This document shows, piece after piece, positions 23,201 through 34,345 of a DNA stretch of 64,000 nt. The stretch's first letter is position 1. Each line of letters starts with the position of its first letter. A program made the position numbers and the translations under genes. Source of the stretch: Flectonema sp. DT1601 (taxonomy: Eukaryota; Euglenozoa; Diplonemea; Diplonemida; Diplonemidae); the NCBI GenBank assembly GCA_964019425.1, contig OZ025795.1, forward strand, positions 996,001-1,060,000, given 5' to 3'. The notes below the pieces were generated by a model. That model worked only from the letters and a program-made list of their open reading frames with translations. It did not search any database and had not been told where the DNA came from.

Positions 23201-23559
23201 ATATTTGTCATGATGTCACTGGCAATGACTGCTGATTTCAGCATTTGACCGACGCTGTCACTTACAGATGCGGCGTTGAATGTGAGGAGGTCAACTGTGA
23301 CTCGGGTTAGTGTAGTTTGTGATTGTTCAAAACAACTATCTAGGTTACGACCACCATTCTTGCGAGTGTCCATAAGAGCGTCTTCATAGGAGACGATAGC
23401 GATTGCTGCTGTTACTCCTGCTGAGCATGCGACTGACAAGAAGCATATTAGTACAACACAAACCCGAACACTTTTCCACCAACTTCCCTTAACAATGTCT
23501 TTTGAGTCTTCCTTCATAAGACTGTCTTCTGGTTCAACAATTTCAAGGTTCACACTCAT
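20226..23559 (-). CDS. receptor-type class III adenylate cyclase, two exons
   Basis: Exons 20,482-23,559 (1,026 codons) and 20,226-20,405 (60 codons). The join uses ACA|GTGTGT and AACAG|AAC in phase and gives 1,085 residues. TM1 is at 31-56, followed by an extracellular sensor region of about 400 residues (dCache-like, several Asn-Gly/Ser sites). TM2 is at about 457-479, then a HAMP-like helix pair (480-530) and the cyclase domain (about 552-745). Metal ligands Asp560 (FTDIVSS) and Asp603 (KTIGDAF), the transition-state pair Asn684/Arg688 (VNMAARLES) and the adenine-selecting Lys599/Asp677 are all present, so the product should be cAMP. Residues about 795-950 resemble a second, degenerate cyclase fold without these residues. 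The layout recalls protist receptor cyclases. A GTGTCAG site lies 29 nt before the ATG. Confidence 0.85.
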
Positions 23560-24395
23560 TATTTTATCCTTTTATTTTGATGTGGACCCTGACACTTAAA
23601 GAATTAATCACAATGAACAAACCTACTTAAGTTATTTGAACAACAATAAATCTTCTCTTGACAAACAAACGAATAAAGTTGATATTTTGTTAGTAAGCTA
23701 CAACTGAAAAACAAAGAATCAATTTACAAAAATAAAAAACAATACCACTCTCACTGTCAAACGGACGTATTACACCTGCGGTGTCAACACCGAGGTGAGG
23801 AGTAAAACACAGTTAAATATAATATTTTTTCTGTTTTTTTTTTTTTTTTTTTTTTTGTGGTTTTTTTTTTTTATTATTTTCTACATTCAGAGTTGATGCC
23901 GCGGTCCAGTGGACCTGCTACCCGCAGCTGTTAGGAGGGTCGGGGTACCATACTGCTCACCAAGAATGTTGAAAAAAAAAACTAAAAATAAAATGACCCT
24001 TTTTAATTTACCCCTAATGCAGCTACTGGTTTATGCATTTTTTTTTTTTTTTTTCTGCTTTGTTAATGGTACAACAAGAGGGGACATGAATAACATTGCC
24101 CGCCAGTTTTTTTCTTTTTTCTTTTTTCTTTTTTCTTTTCATCGATATAGCTTCAGTGGTCAGTACATCCAGCAGAAGGCTGAGGTCACAACCAAGACCA
24201 AACCACGTGAAGTACGGCAACAGATTCGTGTACACGTTGGCATATTTACGTTTAATTTTATTTCTTTTGTTTGTTTCTCGAGTTTGTTTTGTCTTTGTTT
24301 TAGCGCACTGCAGGTCACCCGATGGTAACCAAACGCAAGCCTCCACAGCAATAGAAAAGAGAGATGCTATCAACGAGGACTATGAGAAGACTCTC
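23560..24395. other. intergenic
   Basis: Poly(T)-rich (about 23,826-23,870, 24,038-24,055) with a TTTTTTC(n) run near 24,105-24,138. Frames on both strands are low complexity. No gene is supported. Confidence 0.45.
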
Positions 24396-25146
24396 TTAGT
24401 CACTCTCAGTTTTTGTGTTCTGTTTATTAGTTTTGATGTTATGAGAAGAAAAAAGAAGGGGAAATTAAAAACCCTACCGACTGGTTCAGGCTGAATGAAA
24501 TCAACAAATAAGAAACTACATACCCTGTCTCCTCTGCGTTTGCTTACCTTCTTCCCGCTCAGGTTCCACATTTTAGTACCTTCCTTTGGTCCATAAAATG
24601 CGATGAATTCCGACTTTGAGTAAGCTGAACCACCTCTTTGAGTAGGATCTCTTCTTCTTTCTTGTGGTTGGTCAAGGTTTCCAAGATTAAGTTCTTTAAT
24701 CAGAGTATGGACTAACTGAACCTTATTGTGTTTGTTCATCGCGCTAACCTTTTCGAAAACAGGTTCGAACTCAGCTTTGTTGGCTTCTTTGCTGGCATCT
24801 TTCATGGCGGAGATTCTCTCCTTGTCAGCAGCACGGTCTTCATCAGACTGTTGGTGTGATTTGTAAAAAACAATGCTGTTGTTATATTAAACAATCTGGA
24901 GAAGTAAAGAAAAAAAAAGCATACTAATTTAGCTCCCTTTGCAAGGACAGCATCTCCAGACACGTTTGTTCCCTTTAACTTTCCACCGTGACCATCAACC
25001 TCTTCTGTGTCGAAGTTAACACTGAGACCAACTCTCAGTTTCCCTTCATCAATTTCAGTAGTGTGGATGTACACGAGAGTTTTATCGTCCATCTCAGCAA
25101 ACCCAAATGGTCCTCTCCAGCTAATAACTTTTCCTGACTTAGACAT
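24396..25146 (-). CDS. cold-shock-domain protein, paralogue A (three exons)
   Basis: Exons 24,925-25,146, 24,524-24,847 and 24,396-24,419 (74, 108 and 8 codons) give 189 residues. Residues 1-65 form a cold-shock-type OB fold: SKSGKVISWRGPFGFAE holds the RNP1-like strand and LVYIHTTEI the RNP2-like strand, so binding of single-stranded RNA/DNA is likely. Then come a charged helix, a conserved EFEPVFEKVSAM block and a C-terminal motif with (Y)SKSEFIAFYG and a Trp, followed by a basic tail. The same three blocks occur in paralogues B and C. This copy lacks the intron that the others have after the EFEPV block. I do not recognise the AFYG motif. A TTCTAG site lies 17 nt before the ATG. Confidence 0.75.
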
Positions 25147-25390
25147 ATTTAAATAAGTGGAATCTAGAAGGTGATAGTTTGATAACGAGTTTTGTTACTT
25201 TAAAGTTAATCTTCGGAGGGATCTCTTTGATTATTTATTCACACCATGCTGTAATAGCTGCCTGTAACAACAAATATTTTTTGTTTAAAAAAGAAGGGAA
25301 AAAAAATGAAATGACATAAAAAAGAATATGCTGGCCAATGACTCACTTAGCTCGGATACTGGGATAGGGAGAAAAGCTTTCCGAGGATCC

Positions 25391-25422
<32 letters not shown>

Positions 25423-25870
25423 AAAGTTTGTTTTATTTTTTATTTTTTATTTTATTTTCTTGTTTCCCTTCCTCCAACAAGCAACATTGCAAGTTTCGTT
25501 CGTACATGCAACGTGCCTTATGAATTACTGTCTGAGCAAGGTACCTCATCTTTTCATTACAGTCCGCCGTGTAATTTTCTGTCAGTTGTCGTCATTAAGT
25601 GAATCCGATAAACTGCGCCACTTTTTCGTATTTTTTTCAGAATGAAAAAAAAAAAAAAAAAAAAGATAGATAGATAGATAGATAGAGATTACCACAACCA
25701 ACACAAAGATATCTGACATTTGTTATATTGCGTGCTCCTCCTCCTTTAAAATAATTTCAGAAAAAAAAAAAAAAAAAAAAAAAAAGTTTCAAGGACAAAC
25801 GCGAATCCAACGCTGAAAGCGTCGTGCCGACATAAAAAGGGATAGAGCAGTCAAGTTGCTGCTTATGGTG
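25147..25870. other. intergenic
   Basis: Poly(T) at 25,391-25,414, poly(A) plus (GATA)n at 25,644-25,685 and another A run near 25,758-25,785. No gene is supported. Confidence 0.45.
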
Positions 25871-27804
25871 CTAGGGAATCGCTGGTGGTTTTAGGGACAG
25901 TGGATCTTCTATCCAGCTCTCAATATCCGACCTGTGAAATTATTTATTTAAGATATTATTATTCTTTAAAACAGTAACAAAGATAACACATACTTGGTAA
26001 TGGCTCTTGTCGTGTTTGTTTTCTCATCACGGGCGTACTTCCCTTTTAGTAGATCCCAAAGTGCTGAAGCCTCTTCGATATTCTTCTCGTCATCAGTCGT
26101 CTTTTCATTGTCAAATATTTTATTGAATATACGTTGTTCACATTTTTCACACTCCGCCAATGCCGAACTGATGGTATCAAAAGACGCAAGAGAGATTATG
26201 AATTCTTCGATGGCTTTCCATTTTAAGTTAAAGCAAGCATCAACAACACAGTCTTCAAAGAAACTGTCTAGAAGAGTCTCACGATCTTCTTCAGGACGTG
26301 TCATAATTATTGAGAAACATAACATTAAGTGATACGGTGATAACAAAACTGATCCAACCACATCTGGTAAACAAGGGACATTAGCATGAAAACTATTTTG
26401 ACCAACATTAACATATTGCCATAAAGGAAACTTTCCCCTATCAGTATTATGAGTAGCCATTGGTATTGATGACGTCGTCAGACTATCTGAATCTACTTTA
26501 CGCTGTTTAAGTTGTTGAGGAGTTAGTTTCATGTCCTTACAAAAAGATTCTAACATTGGTCTTGCTGCACTCACAGCCATTTCTCTTGCCTGTATTGATG
26601 ATCCAAACTCATCAGAGTGATTGTATATTTGATATTGACCACTCTTAGAATTTAGAGAATTCACCATTTTCAATACAGCACTGTCGCTGCATCTCAAAAC
26701 ACAAGTATCAAGATCGACTGCGTTTCCGGTCATTTGCTTCATAAGAGAAACACCAGATCCGTGATTATACACTTCAGGATCTGATGAAAACAACGTAGAC
26801 TGAAGATCATTATAAATCTTTGGTCCGTAGTACACTAAGTTACGCAGACCTAAAATTGAAAGAATTTTTCTTTCGTATATAGAGCCGTGGGACACATTCG
26901 CAAAGTATGAAGGCACTGGGCTCTTAGGAGTTATCATAAAATGATTTAAGTCGCTTGAATTACAACCATACTTAGATTGGTATTTATCTTTGGAAAGCTC
27001 TGTTAGTATATTATTGTAGCAGGCATCAAACAGTGCTGTTCGGAATTCATCTTCTTCGATGTGAATGATGTTGTTGTCTTCATTCTTCAATAGCACATCA
27101 ATCTTCTTAACTTCTTCAATAATCATTTCATAGCTCACGTCGACTCTTTTTGGAAGGGCAACACGTTTTCCTGACTTTCCGAAACCCTTCTTACTACCTT
27201 TACCTTTTAATGATTTTCCAGGTGGACCAGACCCAAAACCAAAACCGAATCCCGGCGGCGAAGGTGATTGTAGTTGCGATGATTTTTTTCCTTTCGATGA
27301 AGCTTTACCTCCTTTTACGGCTCCCTTCGAAGACTTCGTGGTGGTACTGAATTGAAGTGTTGTAGTGTTTAGTGCTAAGGGATCAAATCCAATATTAGAA
27401 ATATTAACGTCACTCAAAACTGGGGGAGAGAAACAATGAGATGACGATGAAGAGGAACAAGAAAGAGAGAAAGACCTGGAACGCTTTTTCTTAACTGCTT
27501 TGGCGGTGGTCGTGGCTGTTGTTGATTTTTCCTTCTTGGCGGGTTTACTTTTTTTTTCTGAAGCAGATATTTTTTTCGCAGGTTTTGGAGTGACCTTTGT
27601 TTTGGTACTCGATTTTGTTGTCGATTTTGTTGTCAACTTTTTTTCCCGCTTAGGATCCTTCTTAGCCTTCTTATCGTGCTTCTTTTTCAACTCAGCCGCA
27701 GGTTTCGTGCTGTTTTCCTTTATTGGTTTTGTCGAAGATTTCTTCTTTTTCGCTGCCGTTTTCTTATCGCGCTCAGTCTTCGACGCCTCGGCAGTTGTTA
27801 CCAT
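25871..27804 (-). CDS. unknown protein with Lys-rich N-terminus, two exons
   Basis: Exons 25,994-27,804 and 25,871-25,931 (donor GTATGTG, acceptor TTCACAG) total 1,872 nt and give 623 residues. Residues 1-110 are a Lys/Thr/Ser/Ala histone-tail-like region. Residues about 110-215 hold Ser and Gly/Lys low complexity (FGFGFGSGPPG). Residues about 220-600 form a globular, helix-rich part of normal composition ending in SWIEDPLSL. I recognise no family. The basic N-terminus suggests nucleic-acid or nucleolar association, but that is inference. It lies between cold-shock paralogues A and B. A TTTCTCCAG site lies 27 nt before the ATG. Confidence 0.7.
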
Positions 27805-28843
27805 TTTTTCAGTGTATTCCTCCTGCCGAGACTGGAGAAAGGAAATGGAGCCGAACCACTTTTCCTCTTAAGTTGAATAGCTGTATAACTTGATTTGAAA
27901 AGGGAGATCGCAACAAATACCCTGTCTCAAAGGAATTGGAGTGTAATTAGCGACAGTTATCTTCAACGATTTCCATGTCTAAAAACAAATGCAGGTGCTA
28001 GCAGTGGGCGCATACGCGATCCTCCGAGTTGCTTTTCGTCCATATGTTTTTTTATTTTTTTTATTTTTTCAAAATCAAAAGAAAAGAAGGAAAAAAAAAG
28101 AAAGAAAGAAGGGTGAAAACAAAAGGGGTAGGTCAGTAGACCCGAGAGAAGAAGGGGAAAAGAGGGAACGAACGCCGTCTTTGTACTTTTCGCTATGTGC
28201 CAGCTTGTTTTTTTTTCTCATATGGACAGTTGCAAGGGGACTTCAGAAGCAGAAAGCACTTGCTCCGTAGTCAGCGGGAAATGGCTGTGAGCGCGCAACC
28301 CCATCGCCCTCCACCACGAGAATTTTTTTTTTTTCAAATAAGATTTTGTAATTTCTATCTTAGGCGTTTTTTTTAATACTTTTTTTATTTTTTATTCTTT
28401 TTTTTTTTTTTTTTTTTTGGTTTATTTTTTTTTTTTTTGTTTCATTTTTTTTTTTTTTTGGTTCTTTAAATAAAAAGAAAAAAGCAAAATTAATCCTGGA
28501 AACCCCTGAATTTGAGTTCACGCTCGAATCATAAGTGGCTCTTGGTACTTCCTAGAAAACACCACTACTAAGAGCATGAACAACACTGTGAATAACTTAT
28601 GTAATGTTCGTCACACGCAGTTACTGTTGTTTTTTCTTTAGAAAAGGAAAAAAAAAAAAAAAGAAAAAAAAAGGGAGAAAGAAAAAAAGTGGTGTAGAGA
28701 GGGATAGTTAAGGAATTTTTATAACTTTAAGCATTTTCTTTTTTTCTCTTTTGTTATTGGTGTCTAGAGTATTGTATTACATCGCAACTCAGGTCTCTCG
28801 AAACACCACTCTTGCCTTACACTAAAAGCAGTCATCGACTAGC
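27805..28843. other. intergenic
   Basis: A very T-rich block at about 28,320-28,460 and an A-rich block at about 28,645-28,690. Nothing coding or structural is recognised. Confidence 0.45.
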
Positions 28844-29626
28844 CTACTCTCTAGTAATCTTCTTGGTTCTGCTGGATTTCTGTTTTTGAGTTTGTTTGTT
28901 GAAACACATGCTCAGACACACGACGACAAAATAATTATTTTTTAGATAAATATATACCTTCTTGTTTCCAGCGTCCTTCCACATTTCAAGACCCTGCTTC
29001 TGTCCATAGAAAGCAACGAATTCACCCTGGCTGTAGGTCTGGGTCTTGTCTTTGGAAGATGGGTCAGGTCTCTTCTTTACAATTTCTCCAACTTTCTCGG
29101 TTTCAAGAAGCTTCTTGAGCATGTATACCCTGTTTAGGTTATTGTATTACTTATCGTGATTATTAAATTACAAAAAAGTATAAATCATTTTTTTTTTTAA
29201 ACATACTGGTTGGTCTTTGACATAGCAGTTACTTTCTCCCACACTGGTTCGAACTCCTCCTTGTTCTTCTCTATGGCCTTTTCCTTCAGATCATTCTTTC
29301 TCTTTTTGTCATCTTCAATCTGATCGTCAGTCTGTTTTGTATTTTATAAATAGGTAAAAGAAAAACTCGATCTAAGAAAGTGAAATGTCTAAAGAAAACA
29401 TATTACATACGAGGACGGCACCCTTGGCTGTGACAGCCTCTCCAGAGACGTTAGTTCCCTTCATTTTTCCTTCTTTTCCCTCTTCAATATCGAATTTTAC
29501 TTCGAGTCCCACTCTTAGTCTTCCACCGTCGATTTCACTGGTGTGAATGTAGACTGAGGTGCCGTCTTCGGTTTCGGCAAATCCGAATGGCCCCTTCCAG
29601 CTGGTAACCTTTCCTGTCTTCGACAT
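28844..29626 (-). CDS. cold-shock-domain protein, paralogue B (four exons)
   Basis: Exons 29,411-29,626, 29,207-29,331, 28,958-29,129 and 28,844-28,879 total 549 nt and give 182 residues. All introns are GT-AG, 75-79 bp. The cold-shock fold at 1-65 (WKGPFGFAE and VYIHTSEI strands) is followed by the EFEPVWEKVTAM block, the QGEFVAFYGQKQG motif with its Trp, and a basic tail SSRTKK. The exon carrying the EFEPV block is 125 nt long, exactly as in paralogue C, so the two share gene structure by descent. A TTCTGTCAG site lies 21 nt before the ATG. Confidence 0.78.
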
Positions 29627-30443
29627 TTAAAGAGTGTGCGTGGATATCTGACAGAAGGAAGTGATAACTATAAACCCTCTTAGTTACAAGACACTATAAA
29701 TTACATACACCAACTGGTAAGAAAATAACTGTACTAGTCTCATTGAACATCACTACAGCTAACACTAGTAAAGGTGTCGCAGACCCCGAACACCTTTCCC
29801 TTTTTACTAATTGGCTTCCTTGGAAGGAAGTAAAAAGAAGAAATCAAAAGCTTAAAAAATGAAAACAAAATAAATGGGAGGTAAGGGGACGGCTCAAACC
29901 GTAAACTTATTTGTTGCACTTATGAAACATCACTTTGTAACCTTTGTGATGTAATTGTTTTTTTTTTTGTTTTTTTTAAAGTAAATCGCGCTTATAGAAG
30001 TTTTATGCGTTTTATTTTTTTTTTTTTTTTTTTTTTCATTTCTTTTTCATTGTTATGTTCTCCTTACGTTCTTTTGTGCTTCTTTTTTTTTTTTTTTAAA
30101 CTTTTATTGGGATGCTCATTCTGTCCCCCTTAAAGGCATCATCGGCCTCTTTCCCATTTCGTGGGAAGGGGTGGCTCAGTGAGGGTTACAGAATTAGCTG
30201 TAGTTGTATTATCGTTTTCAAAACATTGCTCTACATTCGTTCGCGATACCCGTTCACAGTTGAACCACTATCCCCGAGAAACTCGCTGATAACGGAAAGG
30301 CACGGCCGTCCCTTTGGGAATGCATTCTAGTCTTGTACAGGAACTCAACTCTTCACAGGTGTGAAATGGAGAGGAAATCGCCGGGAAAATAAAAAAGGGG
30401 AGAAATGTTAGTTTGTCGCGACGTGAGTAACTTGAGAAGTTTT
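29627..30443. other. intergenic
   Basis: Poly(T) at about 30,017-30,038 and 30,082-30,097. A patch at 30,165-30,190 looks like a Pol III A box (GGTGGCTCAGTGAGG), but no matching B box follows. Nothing is supported. Confidence 0.45.
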
Positions 30444-31283
30444 TTATTCGGTCTTCTCCTCGGATTTCTCCTCAACTTCCTCCTTCTCTTCGTCTCCTCT
30501 CTTTTTGTCAGTCTTTGGTCTCTGTATTAGTTACTTAATTGTCGTCCAATGCCAGATTTTCTTGAACCTTCGACTCAGCCGCCCAGAAGTTTCTAAACCA
30601 AACCTATGTGGTACATACCTTGCGCTTGGAGGTCTTCTTGGCTGAGTTCCATCTGGCCTCACCGTCCTTCTTTCCGTAGAATGCGAGAAACTCTCCCTTA
30701 GTGTATCTGTTGCTTCCCTTCTTCTGGGTGGTGTCAACTCTCTTCTCCTCCTCCTTTGAAATCTCAATTCCAAGGTTTTTGGCGAGTACCTTGGCAAGAT
30801 GGCGTCTGTTTATTTTATATGTATTGACCTGATATTTTCCGTATTTTATGTTGTTACACCACAATTATGACGTACCTGTTGCTGCGGCTCATTCCTTGGA
30901 CGAGCTCCCAGACTGGTTCGAATTCCTTCTTCACCTGAACCATGTTGGCGTCCTTGATCTCGGAGATTCTCTTTCTGTCAGCCTCGAAGTCCTCCTCAGA
31001 CTGTATTGAGTTGTGTTTGTGAGTACTAAATATTTACATTCTATTTAAATTTTAAAAGACAACATACGAGCTTCTCACCCTTGGCCAAGACAGAAGGTCC
31101 GGAGACGTTGGTTCCCTTTGGCTTTCCATCCTTGCCTTCCTCAACATCGTAGTTAACGGTAAGTCCGATTCTCAATCTTCCTCCGTCGATTTCGCTGGTG
31201 TGGATGTACACGGATTCACCATCATCTCCCTCGACGAACCCGAATGGTCCCTTCCAGCTGACAACCTTTCCGGACTTAGACAT
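30444..31283 (-). CDS. cold-shock-domain protein, paralogue C (four exons)
   Basis: Exons 31,068-31,283, 30,876-31,000, 30,619-30,805 and 30,444-30,521 total 606 nt and give 201 residues. The cold-shock fold lies at 1-65 (WKGPFGFVE, VYIHTSEI). The EFEPVWELVQGM block, the KGEFLAFYGKKDG motif with Trp and a KKTSKRK basic run follow. The last exon adds an acidic tail (EEKEEVEEKSEEKTE) unique to this copy. GC is higher than in A and B, which fits codon bias for strong expression, but this is inference. TCCTCTGAAG lies 22 nt before the ATG. Confidence 0.8.
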
Positions 31284-31567
31284 GTTGATGTGTGGGAAGA
31301 AAATACTTCAGAGGAAAAGTAGATCAATAACAAGCAATTCCAAGAAATAATACTAATTATAAACTGATTTGTGTAAGTATGTTAAAACACAATTATCACC
31401 TGTGTTCAGAGACCGCTAGACTATAAGAGTCGGCCGAAAATCATACACAGGAAATGGTAGTAATAATTATAATCAATCCACCAACACAATGCTTGAGAGA
31501 GTTGGTACGAAGTACACATGAATTTGCCATTTGTTTCGGAACAGCGGCGAAGAATCTATTGATTTTC

Positions 31568-33796
31568 TCAAACAACTAACGCTGCATTTGAAAAGCCAGG
31601 CGAGGCTAACGGCACTCTTGGAGGCTTTTGTTTCTTTGTGTTTCTTTTTTTTCTTTTTCCCGACTTGGATATCCCCGCCACAGCACAAACTATAAATCGG
31701 CCATTCGTCGACTTCGGAACAGTAAATGCAGGGTTGCTACGGGCTATAGAATATCCCGTGAAAAGAGCATCCGCGGTAGAGTACCTTTCAGTCGTCCATC
31801 GAATAATACGAAGACATTCCAGCCGAGAGGTGTCGTGTATCATATCACTTGTTTGGAGAGCATCTACAACAGGAAGTTGATAAATTGACTTGAATTTCTT
31901 AAGTACCGTTGCATCATCATGGAAGAACTGACCACTGGATGCAGAAGAGAATGCTGAAGAACGTCTTGTAGCGGTGCTGCAGTACGACAACCTGCTCAAC
32001 CTGCTGCTAGTGCGGAACAGTTCATCTTCTGGGATTCTTAGTGCTGCAACAGCTTCCAGAGACGCAGGCGTTATCCCAGCTTGGCTGGGTAATAGTTGCT
32101 CGTAATCAGAAGGATTCCAATGCATTCCGCATACAGCTATTTGATACCGCTCCTCATTAGTATGATCGTACAACCCCGACTCCACATCTGTCACGTAGGA
32201 TTTATAAAACAATTCTTTGACTTGTTGATTCCATTTAGTGTACAGTGTCATTTTCGACCAACATCTCCAAAGCAACATGCATATGCGATTATTTGCTAAT
32301 GAAAACCCGTAAAATCGCAGTCGCAGTCGCCTTCTGTTGAATTCAGACAACTTTACCCTCCCCCAAATTTTTCGTAATTCACCCGCCGCGATCCATTGCC
32401 GAAAAGTTGCCCGAACCCTGTCATTATTCTTCTTTGCAATAAGATTTTTCTTACTTATTCTAACTAGAGTATACCTCCGCAGCTCACCAAACCAACGACG
32501 CAAGAAGTTAGTTTGGCGAAGTCGAATTGCCCTGTGGAACCTAAATTGAATATTCCACGTAGCAAAAAAGGTCCGCAGATATTTCCTTCCCTCCTGTTTC
32601 ACAGCCAGTTCTTGTTGCTCGCGCTTGTGTTGTTTGCAGCTGGAGAAAACCCGCCATCTCCAGAAAGATAAAGTTTTGATGATAAATTGAAATCTAGCCA
32701 GGAATAGCATCATGTCTTTTTCTGATTTCTGCATTTTATCGTATACCACTGTCCATGACGGAAAATTAGTAAAGGATGGATCGAAATCGTTGGCTCTCCT
32801 TGCAATGATAGTCTTAACGTATCTATACCAAACTACAAACACCGATTGAAGAAGTGTAATTCTTTGGTAGCAGTGAAGTTGATGATTTAATGATAAGATT
32901 AGATGATGATATCTTCCAGAGTTACTTCGCAACATCTGAAATCCCTTTCTCAATAGCGTCCGTCTTCTGAATAATCTGTATCTATAAATAGCTCTCCAAG
33001 ATCGAAAGCAAAATTGCAACTGACTATGACTCCACGCCATCAAACTTTTATTTAGTTTCTTGTTTAGGATCCGCCCACGAGCAGCTTGCAAATTCGTGTG
33101 CAAGGCAAAACCAAATTGAAGGCCAAAATTAACCTGAATAATCGGTTGATCCAAAGGTGATGTTTGAACACTTGGGGCCGCATAACCCAAAGACATATCC
33201 GAGACATGTGAAGCAGCGGATATTAACAACTCCTGATTCCCGTCATTCAGAGTAGTAATTTTTGAAACCTGATGCTCAGCAGTAGCACCAGAAGAAGCCA
33301 TTACCAAGTCGATAATACTTACATCTGCAGCTGCATGCTGTTTATGTAGTGCTAACCCCCTGGCGCAAATATCATGGGCGGAAGAAGTTGAGCTCTCGAA
33401 AAGTTGTTTGGTTGCTTTTGACTCGACGATTGCCGCATTCACAAGATCGCTCATTTCATTTTTGTCAGTCCGGTCACCTCGCCTGGATCTATTGCCAAGT
33501 AGACATGAAATCTTTTTGCACAAATCCAGCCTATCTTTCGTTTTATGAGAGCTAACCATGTTGCTCGAAACCAATTTCCGCAGCTGGTAATCTTCCGCTA
33601 TTTTCTTCGACTTCCTTTTCTTGGCTATCCGACTGACAGTTTTCAAAACCGCTGACTCAAACATATCGCCACCGCTCTCTTTTTTGCGACGAATTCTCAC
33701 AGTGGGACGCTTTAATTCAACTCGACTTCGCTGGGGTTGGACAGTGGCTGTCCCCCAGAATTGGACGATCCCGGGTTCGGTTGATCGAACTTCCAT
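31568..33796 (-). CDS. SFI1-like centrin-binding repeat protein
   Basis: 742 residues, single exon. The first 230 residues are basic and low in order. From about 240 to 560 there are repeated short helices with the SFI1 pattern of aromatic residues and Trp followed by Arg/Lys: CFRSWRAIYRYR, LSFWRWRVF, TFFATWNIQF, LRRWFGELRRY, TFRQWIAAG and LLWRCWSKM. SFI1-type proteins form long helices that bind centrin at spindle poles, basal bodies and related fibres. Repeats here are fewer and more degenerate than in yeast SFI1. The C-terminal 180 residues are Ser/Arg-rich without a known domain. A TTATTCAG site lies 26 nt before the ATG. Confidence 0.6.
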   Translation of the reverse strand: MEVRSTEPGIVQFWGTATVQPQRSRVELKRPTVRIRRKKESGGDMFESAVLKTVSRIAKKRKSKKIAEDYQLRKLVSSNMVSSHKTKDRLDLCKKISCLLGNRSRRGDRTDKNEMSDLVNAAIVESKATKQLFESSTSSAHDICARGLALHKQHAAADVSIIDLVMASSGATAEHQVSKITTLNDGNQELLISAASHVSDMSLGYAAPSVQTSPLDQPIIQVNFGLQFGFALHTNLQAARGRILNKKLNKSLMAWSHSQLQFCFRSWRAIYRYRLFRRRTLLRKGFQMLRSNSGRYHHLILSLNHQLHCYQRITLLQSVFVVWYRYVKTIIARRANDFDPSFTNFPSWTVVYDKMQKSEKDMMLFLARFQFIIKTLSFWRWRVFSSCKQHKREQQELAVKQEGRKYLRTFFATWNIQFRFHRAIRLRQTNFLRRWFGELRRYTLVRISKKNLIAKKNNDRVRATFRQWIAAGELRKIWGRVKLSEFNRRRLRLRFYGFSLANNRICMLLWRCWSKMTLYTKWNQQVKELFYKSYVTDVESGLYDHTNEERYQIAVCGMHWNPSDYEQLLPSQAGITPASLEAVAALRIPEDELFRTSSRLSRLSYCSTATRRSSAFSSASSGQFFHDDATVLKKFKSIYQLPVVDALQTSDMIHDTSRLECLRIIRWTTERYSTADALFTGYSIARSNPAFTVPKSTNGRFIVCAVAGISKSGKRKKRNTKKQKPPRVPLASPGFSNAALVV

Positions 33797-34004
33797 TTAC
33801 ATTTAATGAAATACCCGTCTGCCTGAATAAGAATAACTACTAGAAACATACTACACGAGATTCCATTAAAATTAGGGAACTTGGTTAACAGTAAGGTGGT
33901 TAATGTGGAAACGCTGCCTGTCGTCTAGATTTTTAAAGTTCACAGACACCAGCAGCAATGTGGTATGGATCCAACCGGGTCAAACAGTTTGATCTTTTAT
34001 TTAT

Positions 34005-34345
34005 TTATTTATTTGCTACCGATGTGTACCATGTGGACAATAAGTTAACTTCAATGTCAGTTCTCGAGAGCTTAAATGAGGAATGAGACTTAGCTTTGAT
34101 TAAATCCTCTGCATTGGTGTCAACCAATTTGCTACGCGTTCTTCCCCCGACATTCTCCGGAGTCTTTCCATAAACCGAGTTGTTCAGCAGCTTGTAGAGA
34201 TCCTTGTCAAAGTCGTTTGTAGCCTTCTGACAGAAGTCGCTGTTCAATTCAATATAACTCTTCATCCAAGGACTCTGCTTGTGGCTGACAGCTCTACCCA
34301 ATACTAAACCATGATCGAGGAGGAACTTGAGGTATTCGATGTTAT
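34005..34345 (-). mobile_element. Polinton/Maverick-type DNA polymerase B fossil (fragment)
   Basis: A short remnant of a protein-primed family B DNA polymerase. It shows the blocks SPWMKSYIELN, KATNDFDKDL and KLLNNSVYGKT, which are typical of Polinton-like elements. Only a small part of the polymerase is present, so the element is broken. No capsid, integrase or terminal repeats were seen nearby. It abuts a different transposase scrap on one side and a TTTA tract on the other. It is probably old. Confidence 0.75.

Noticed and set aside
30165-30260. tRNA-like unit near cold-shock paralogue C
   Set aside because: An A-box-like string is present, but no B box or terminator at the right distance.
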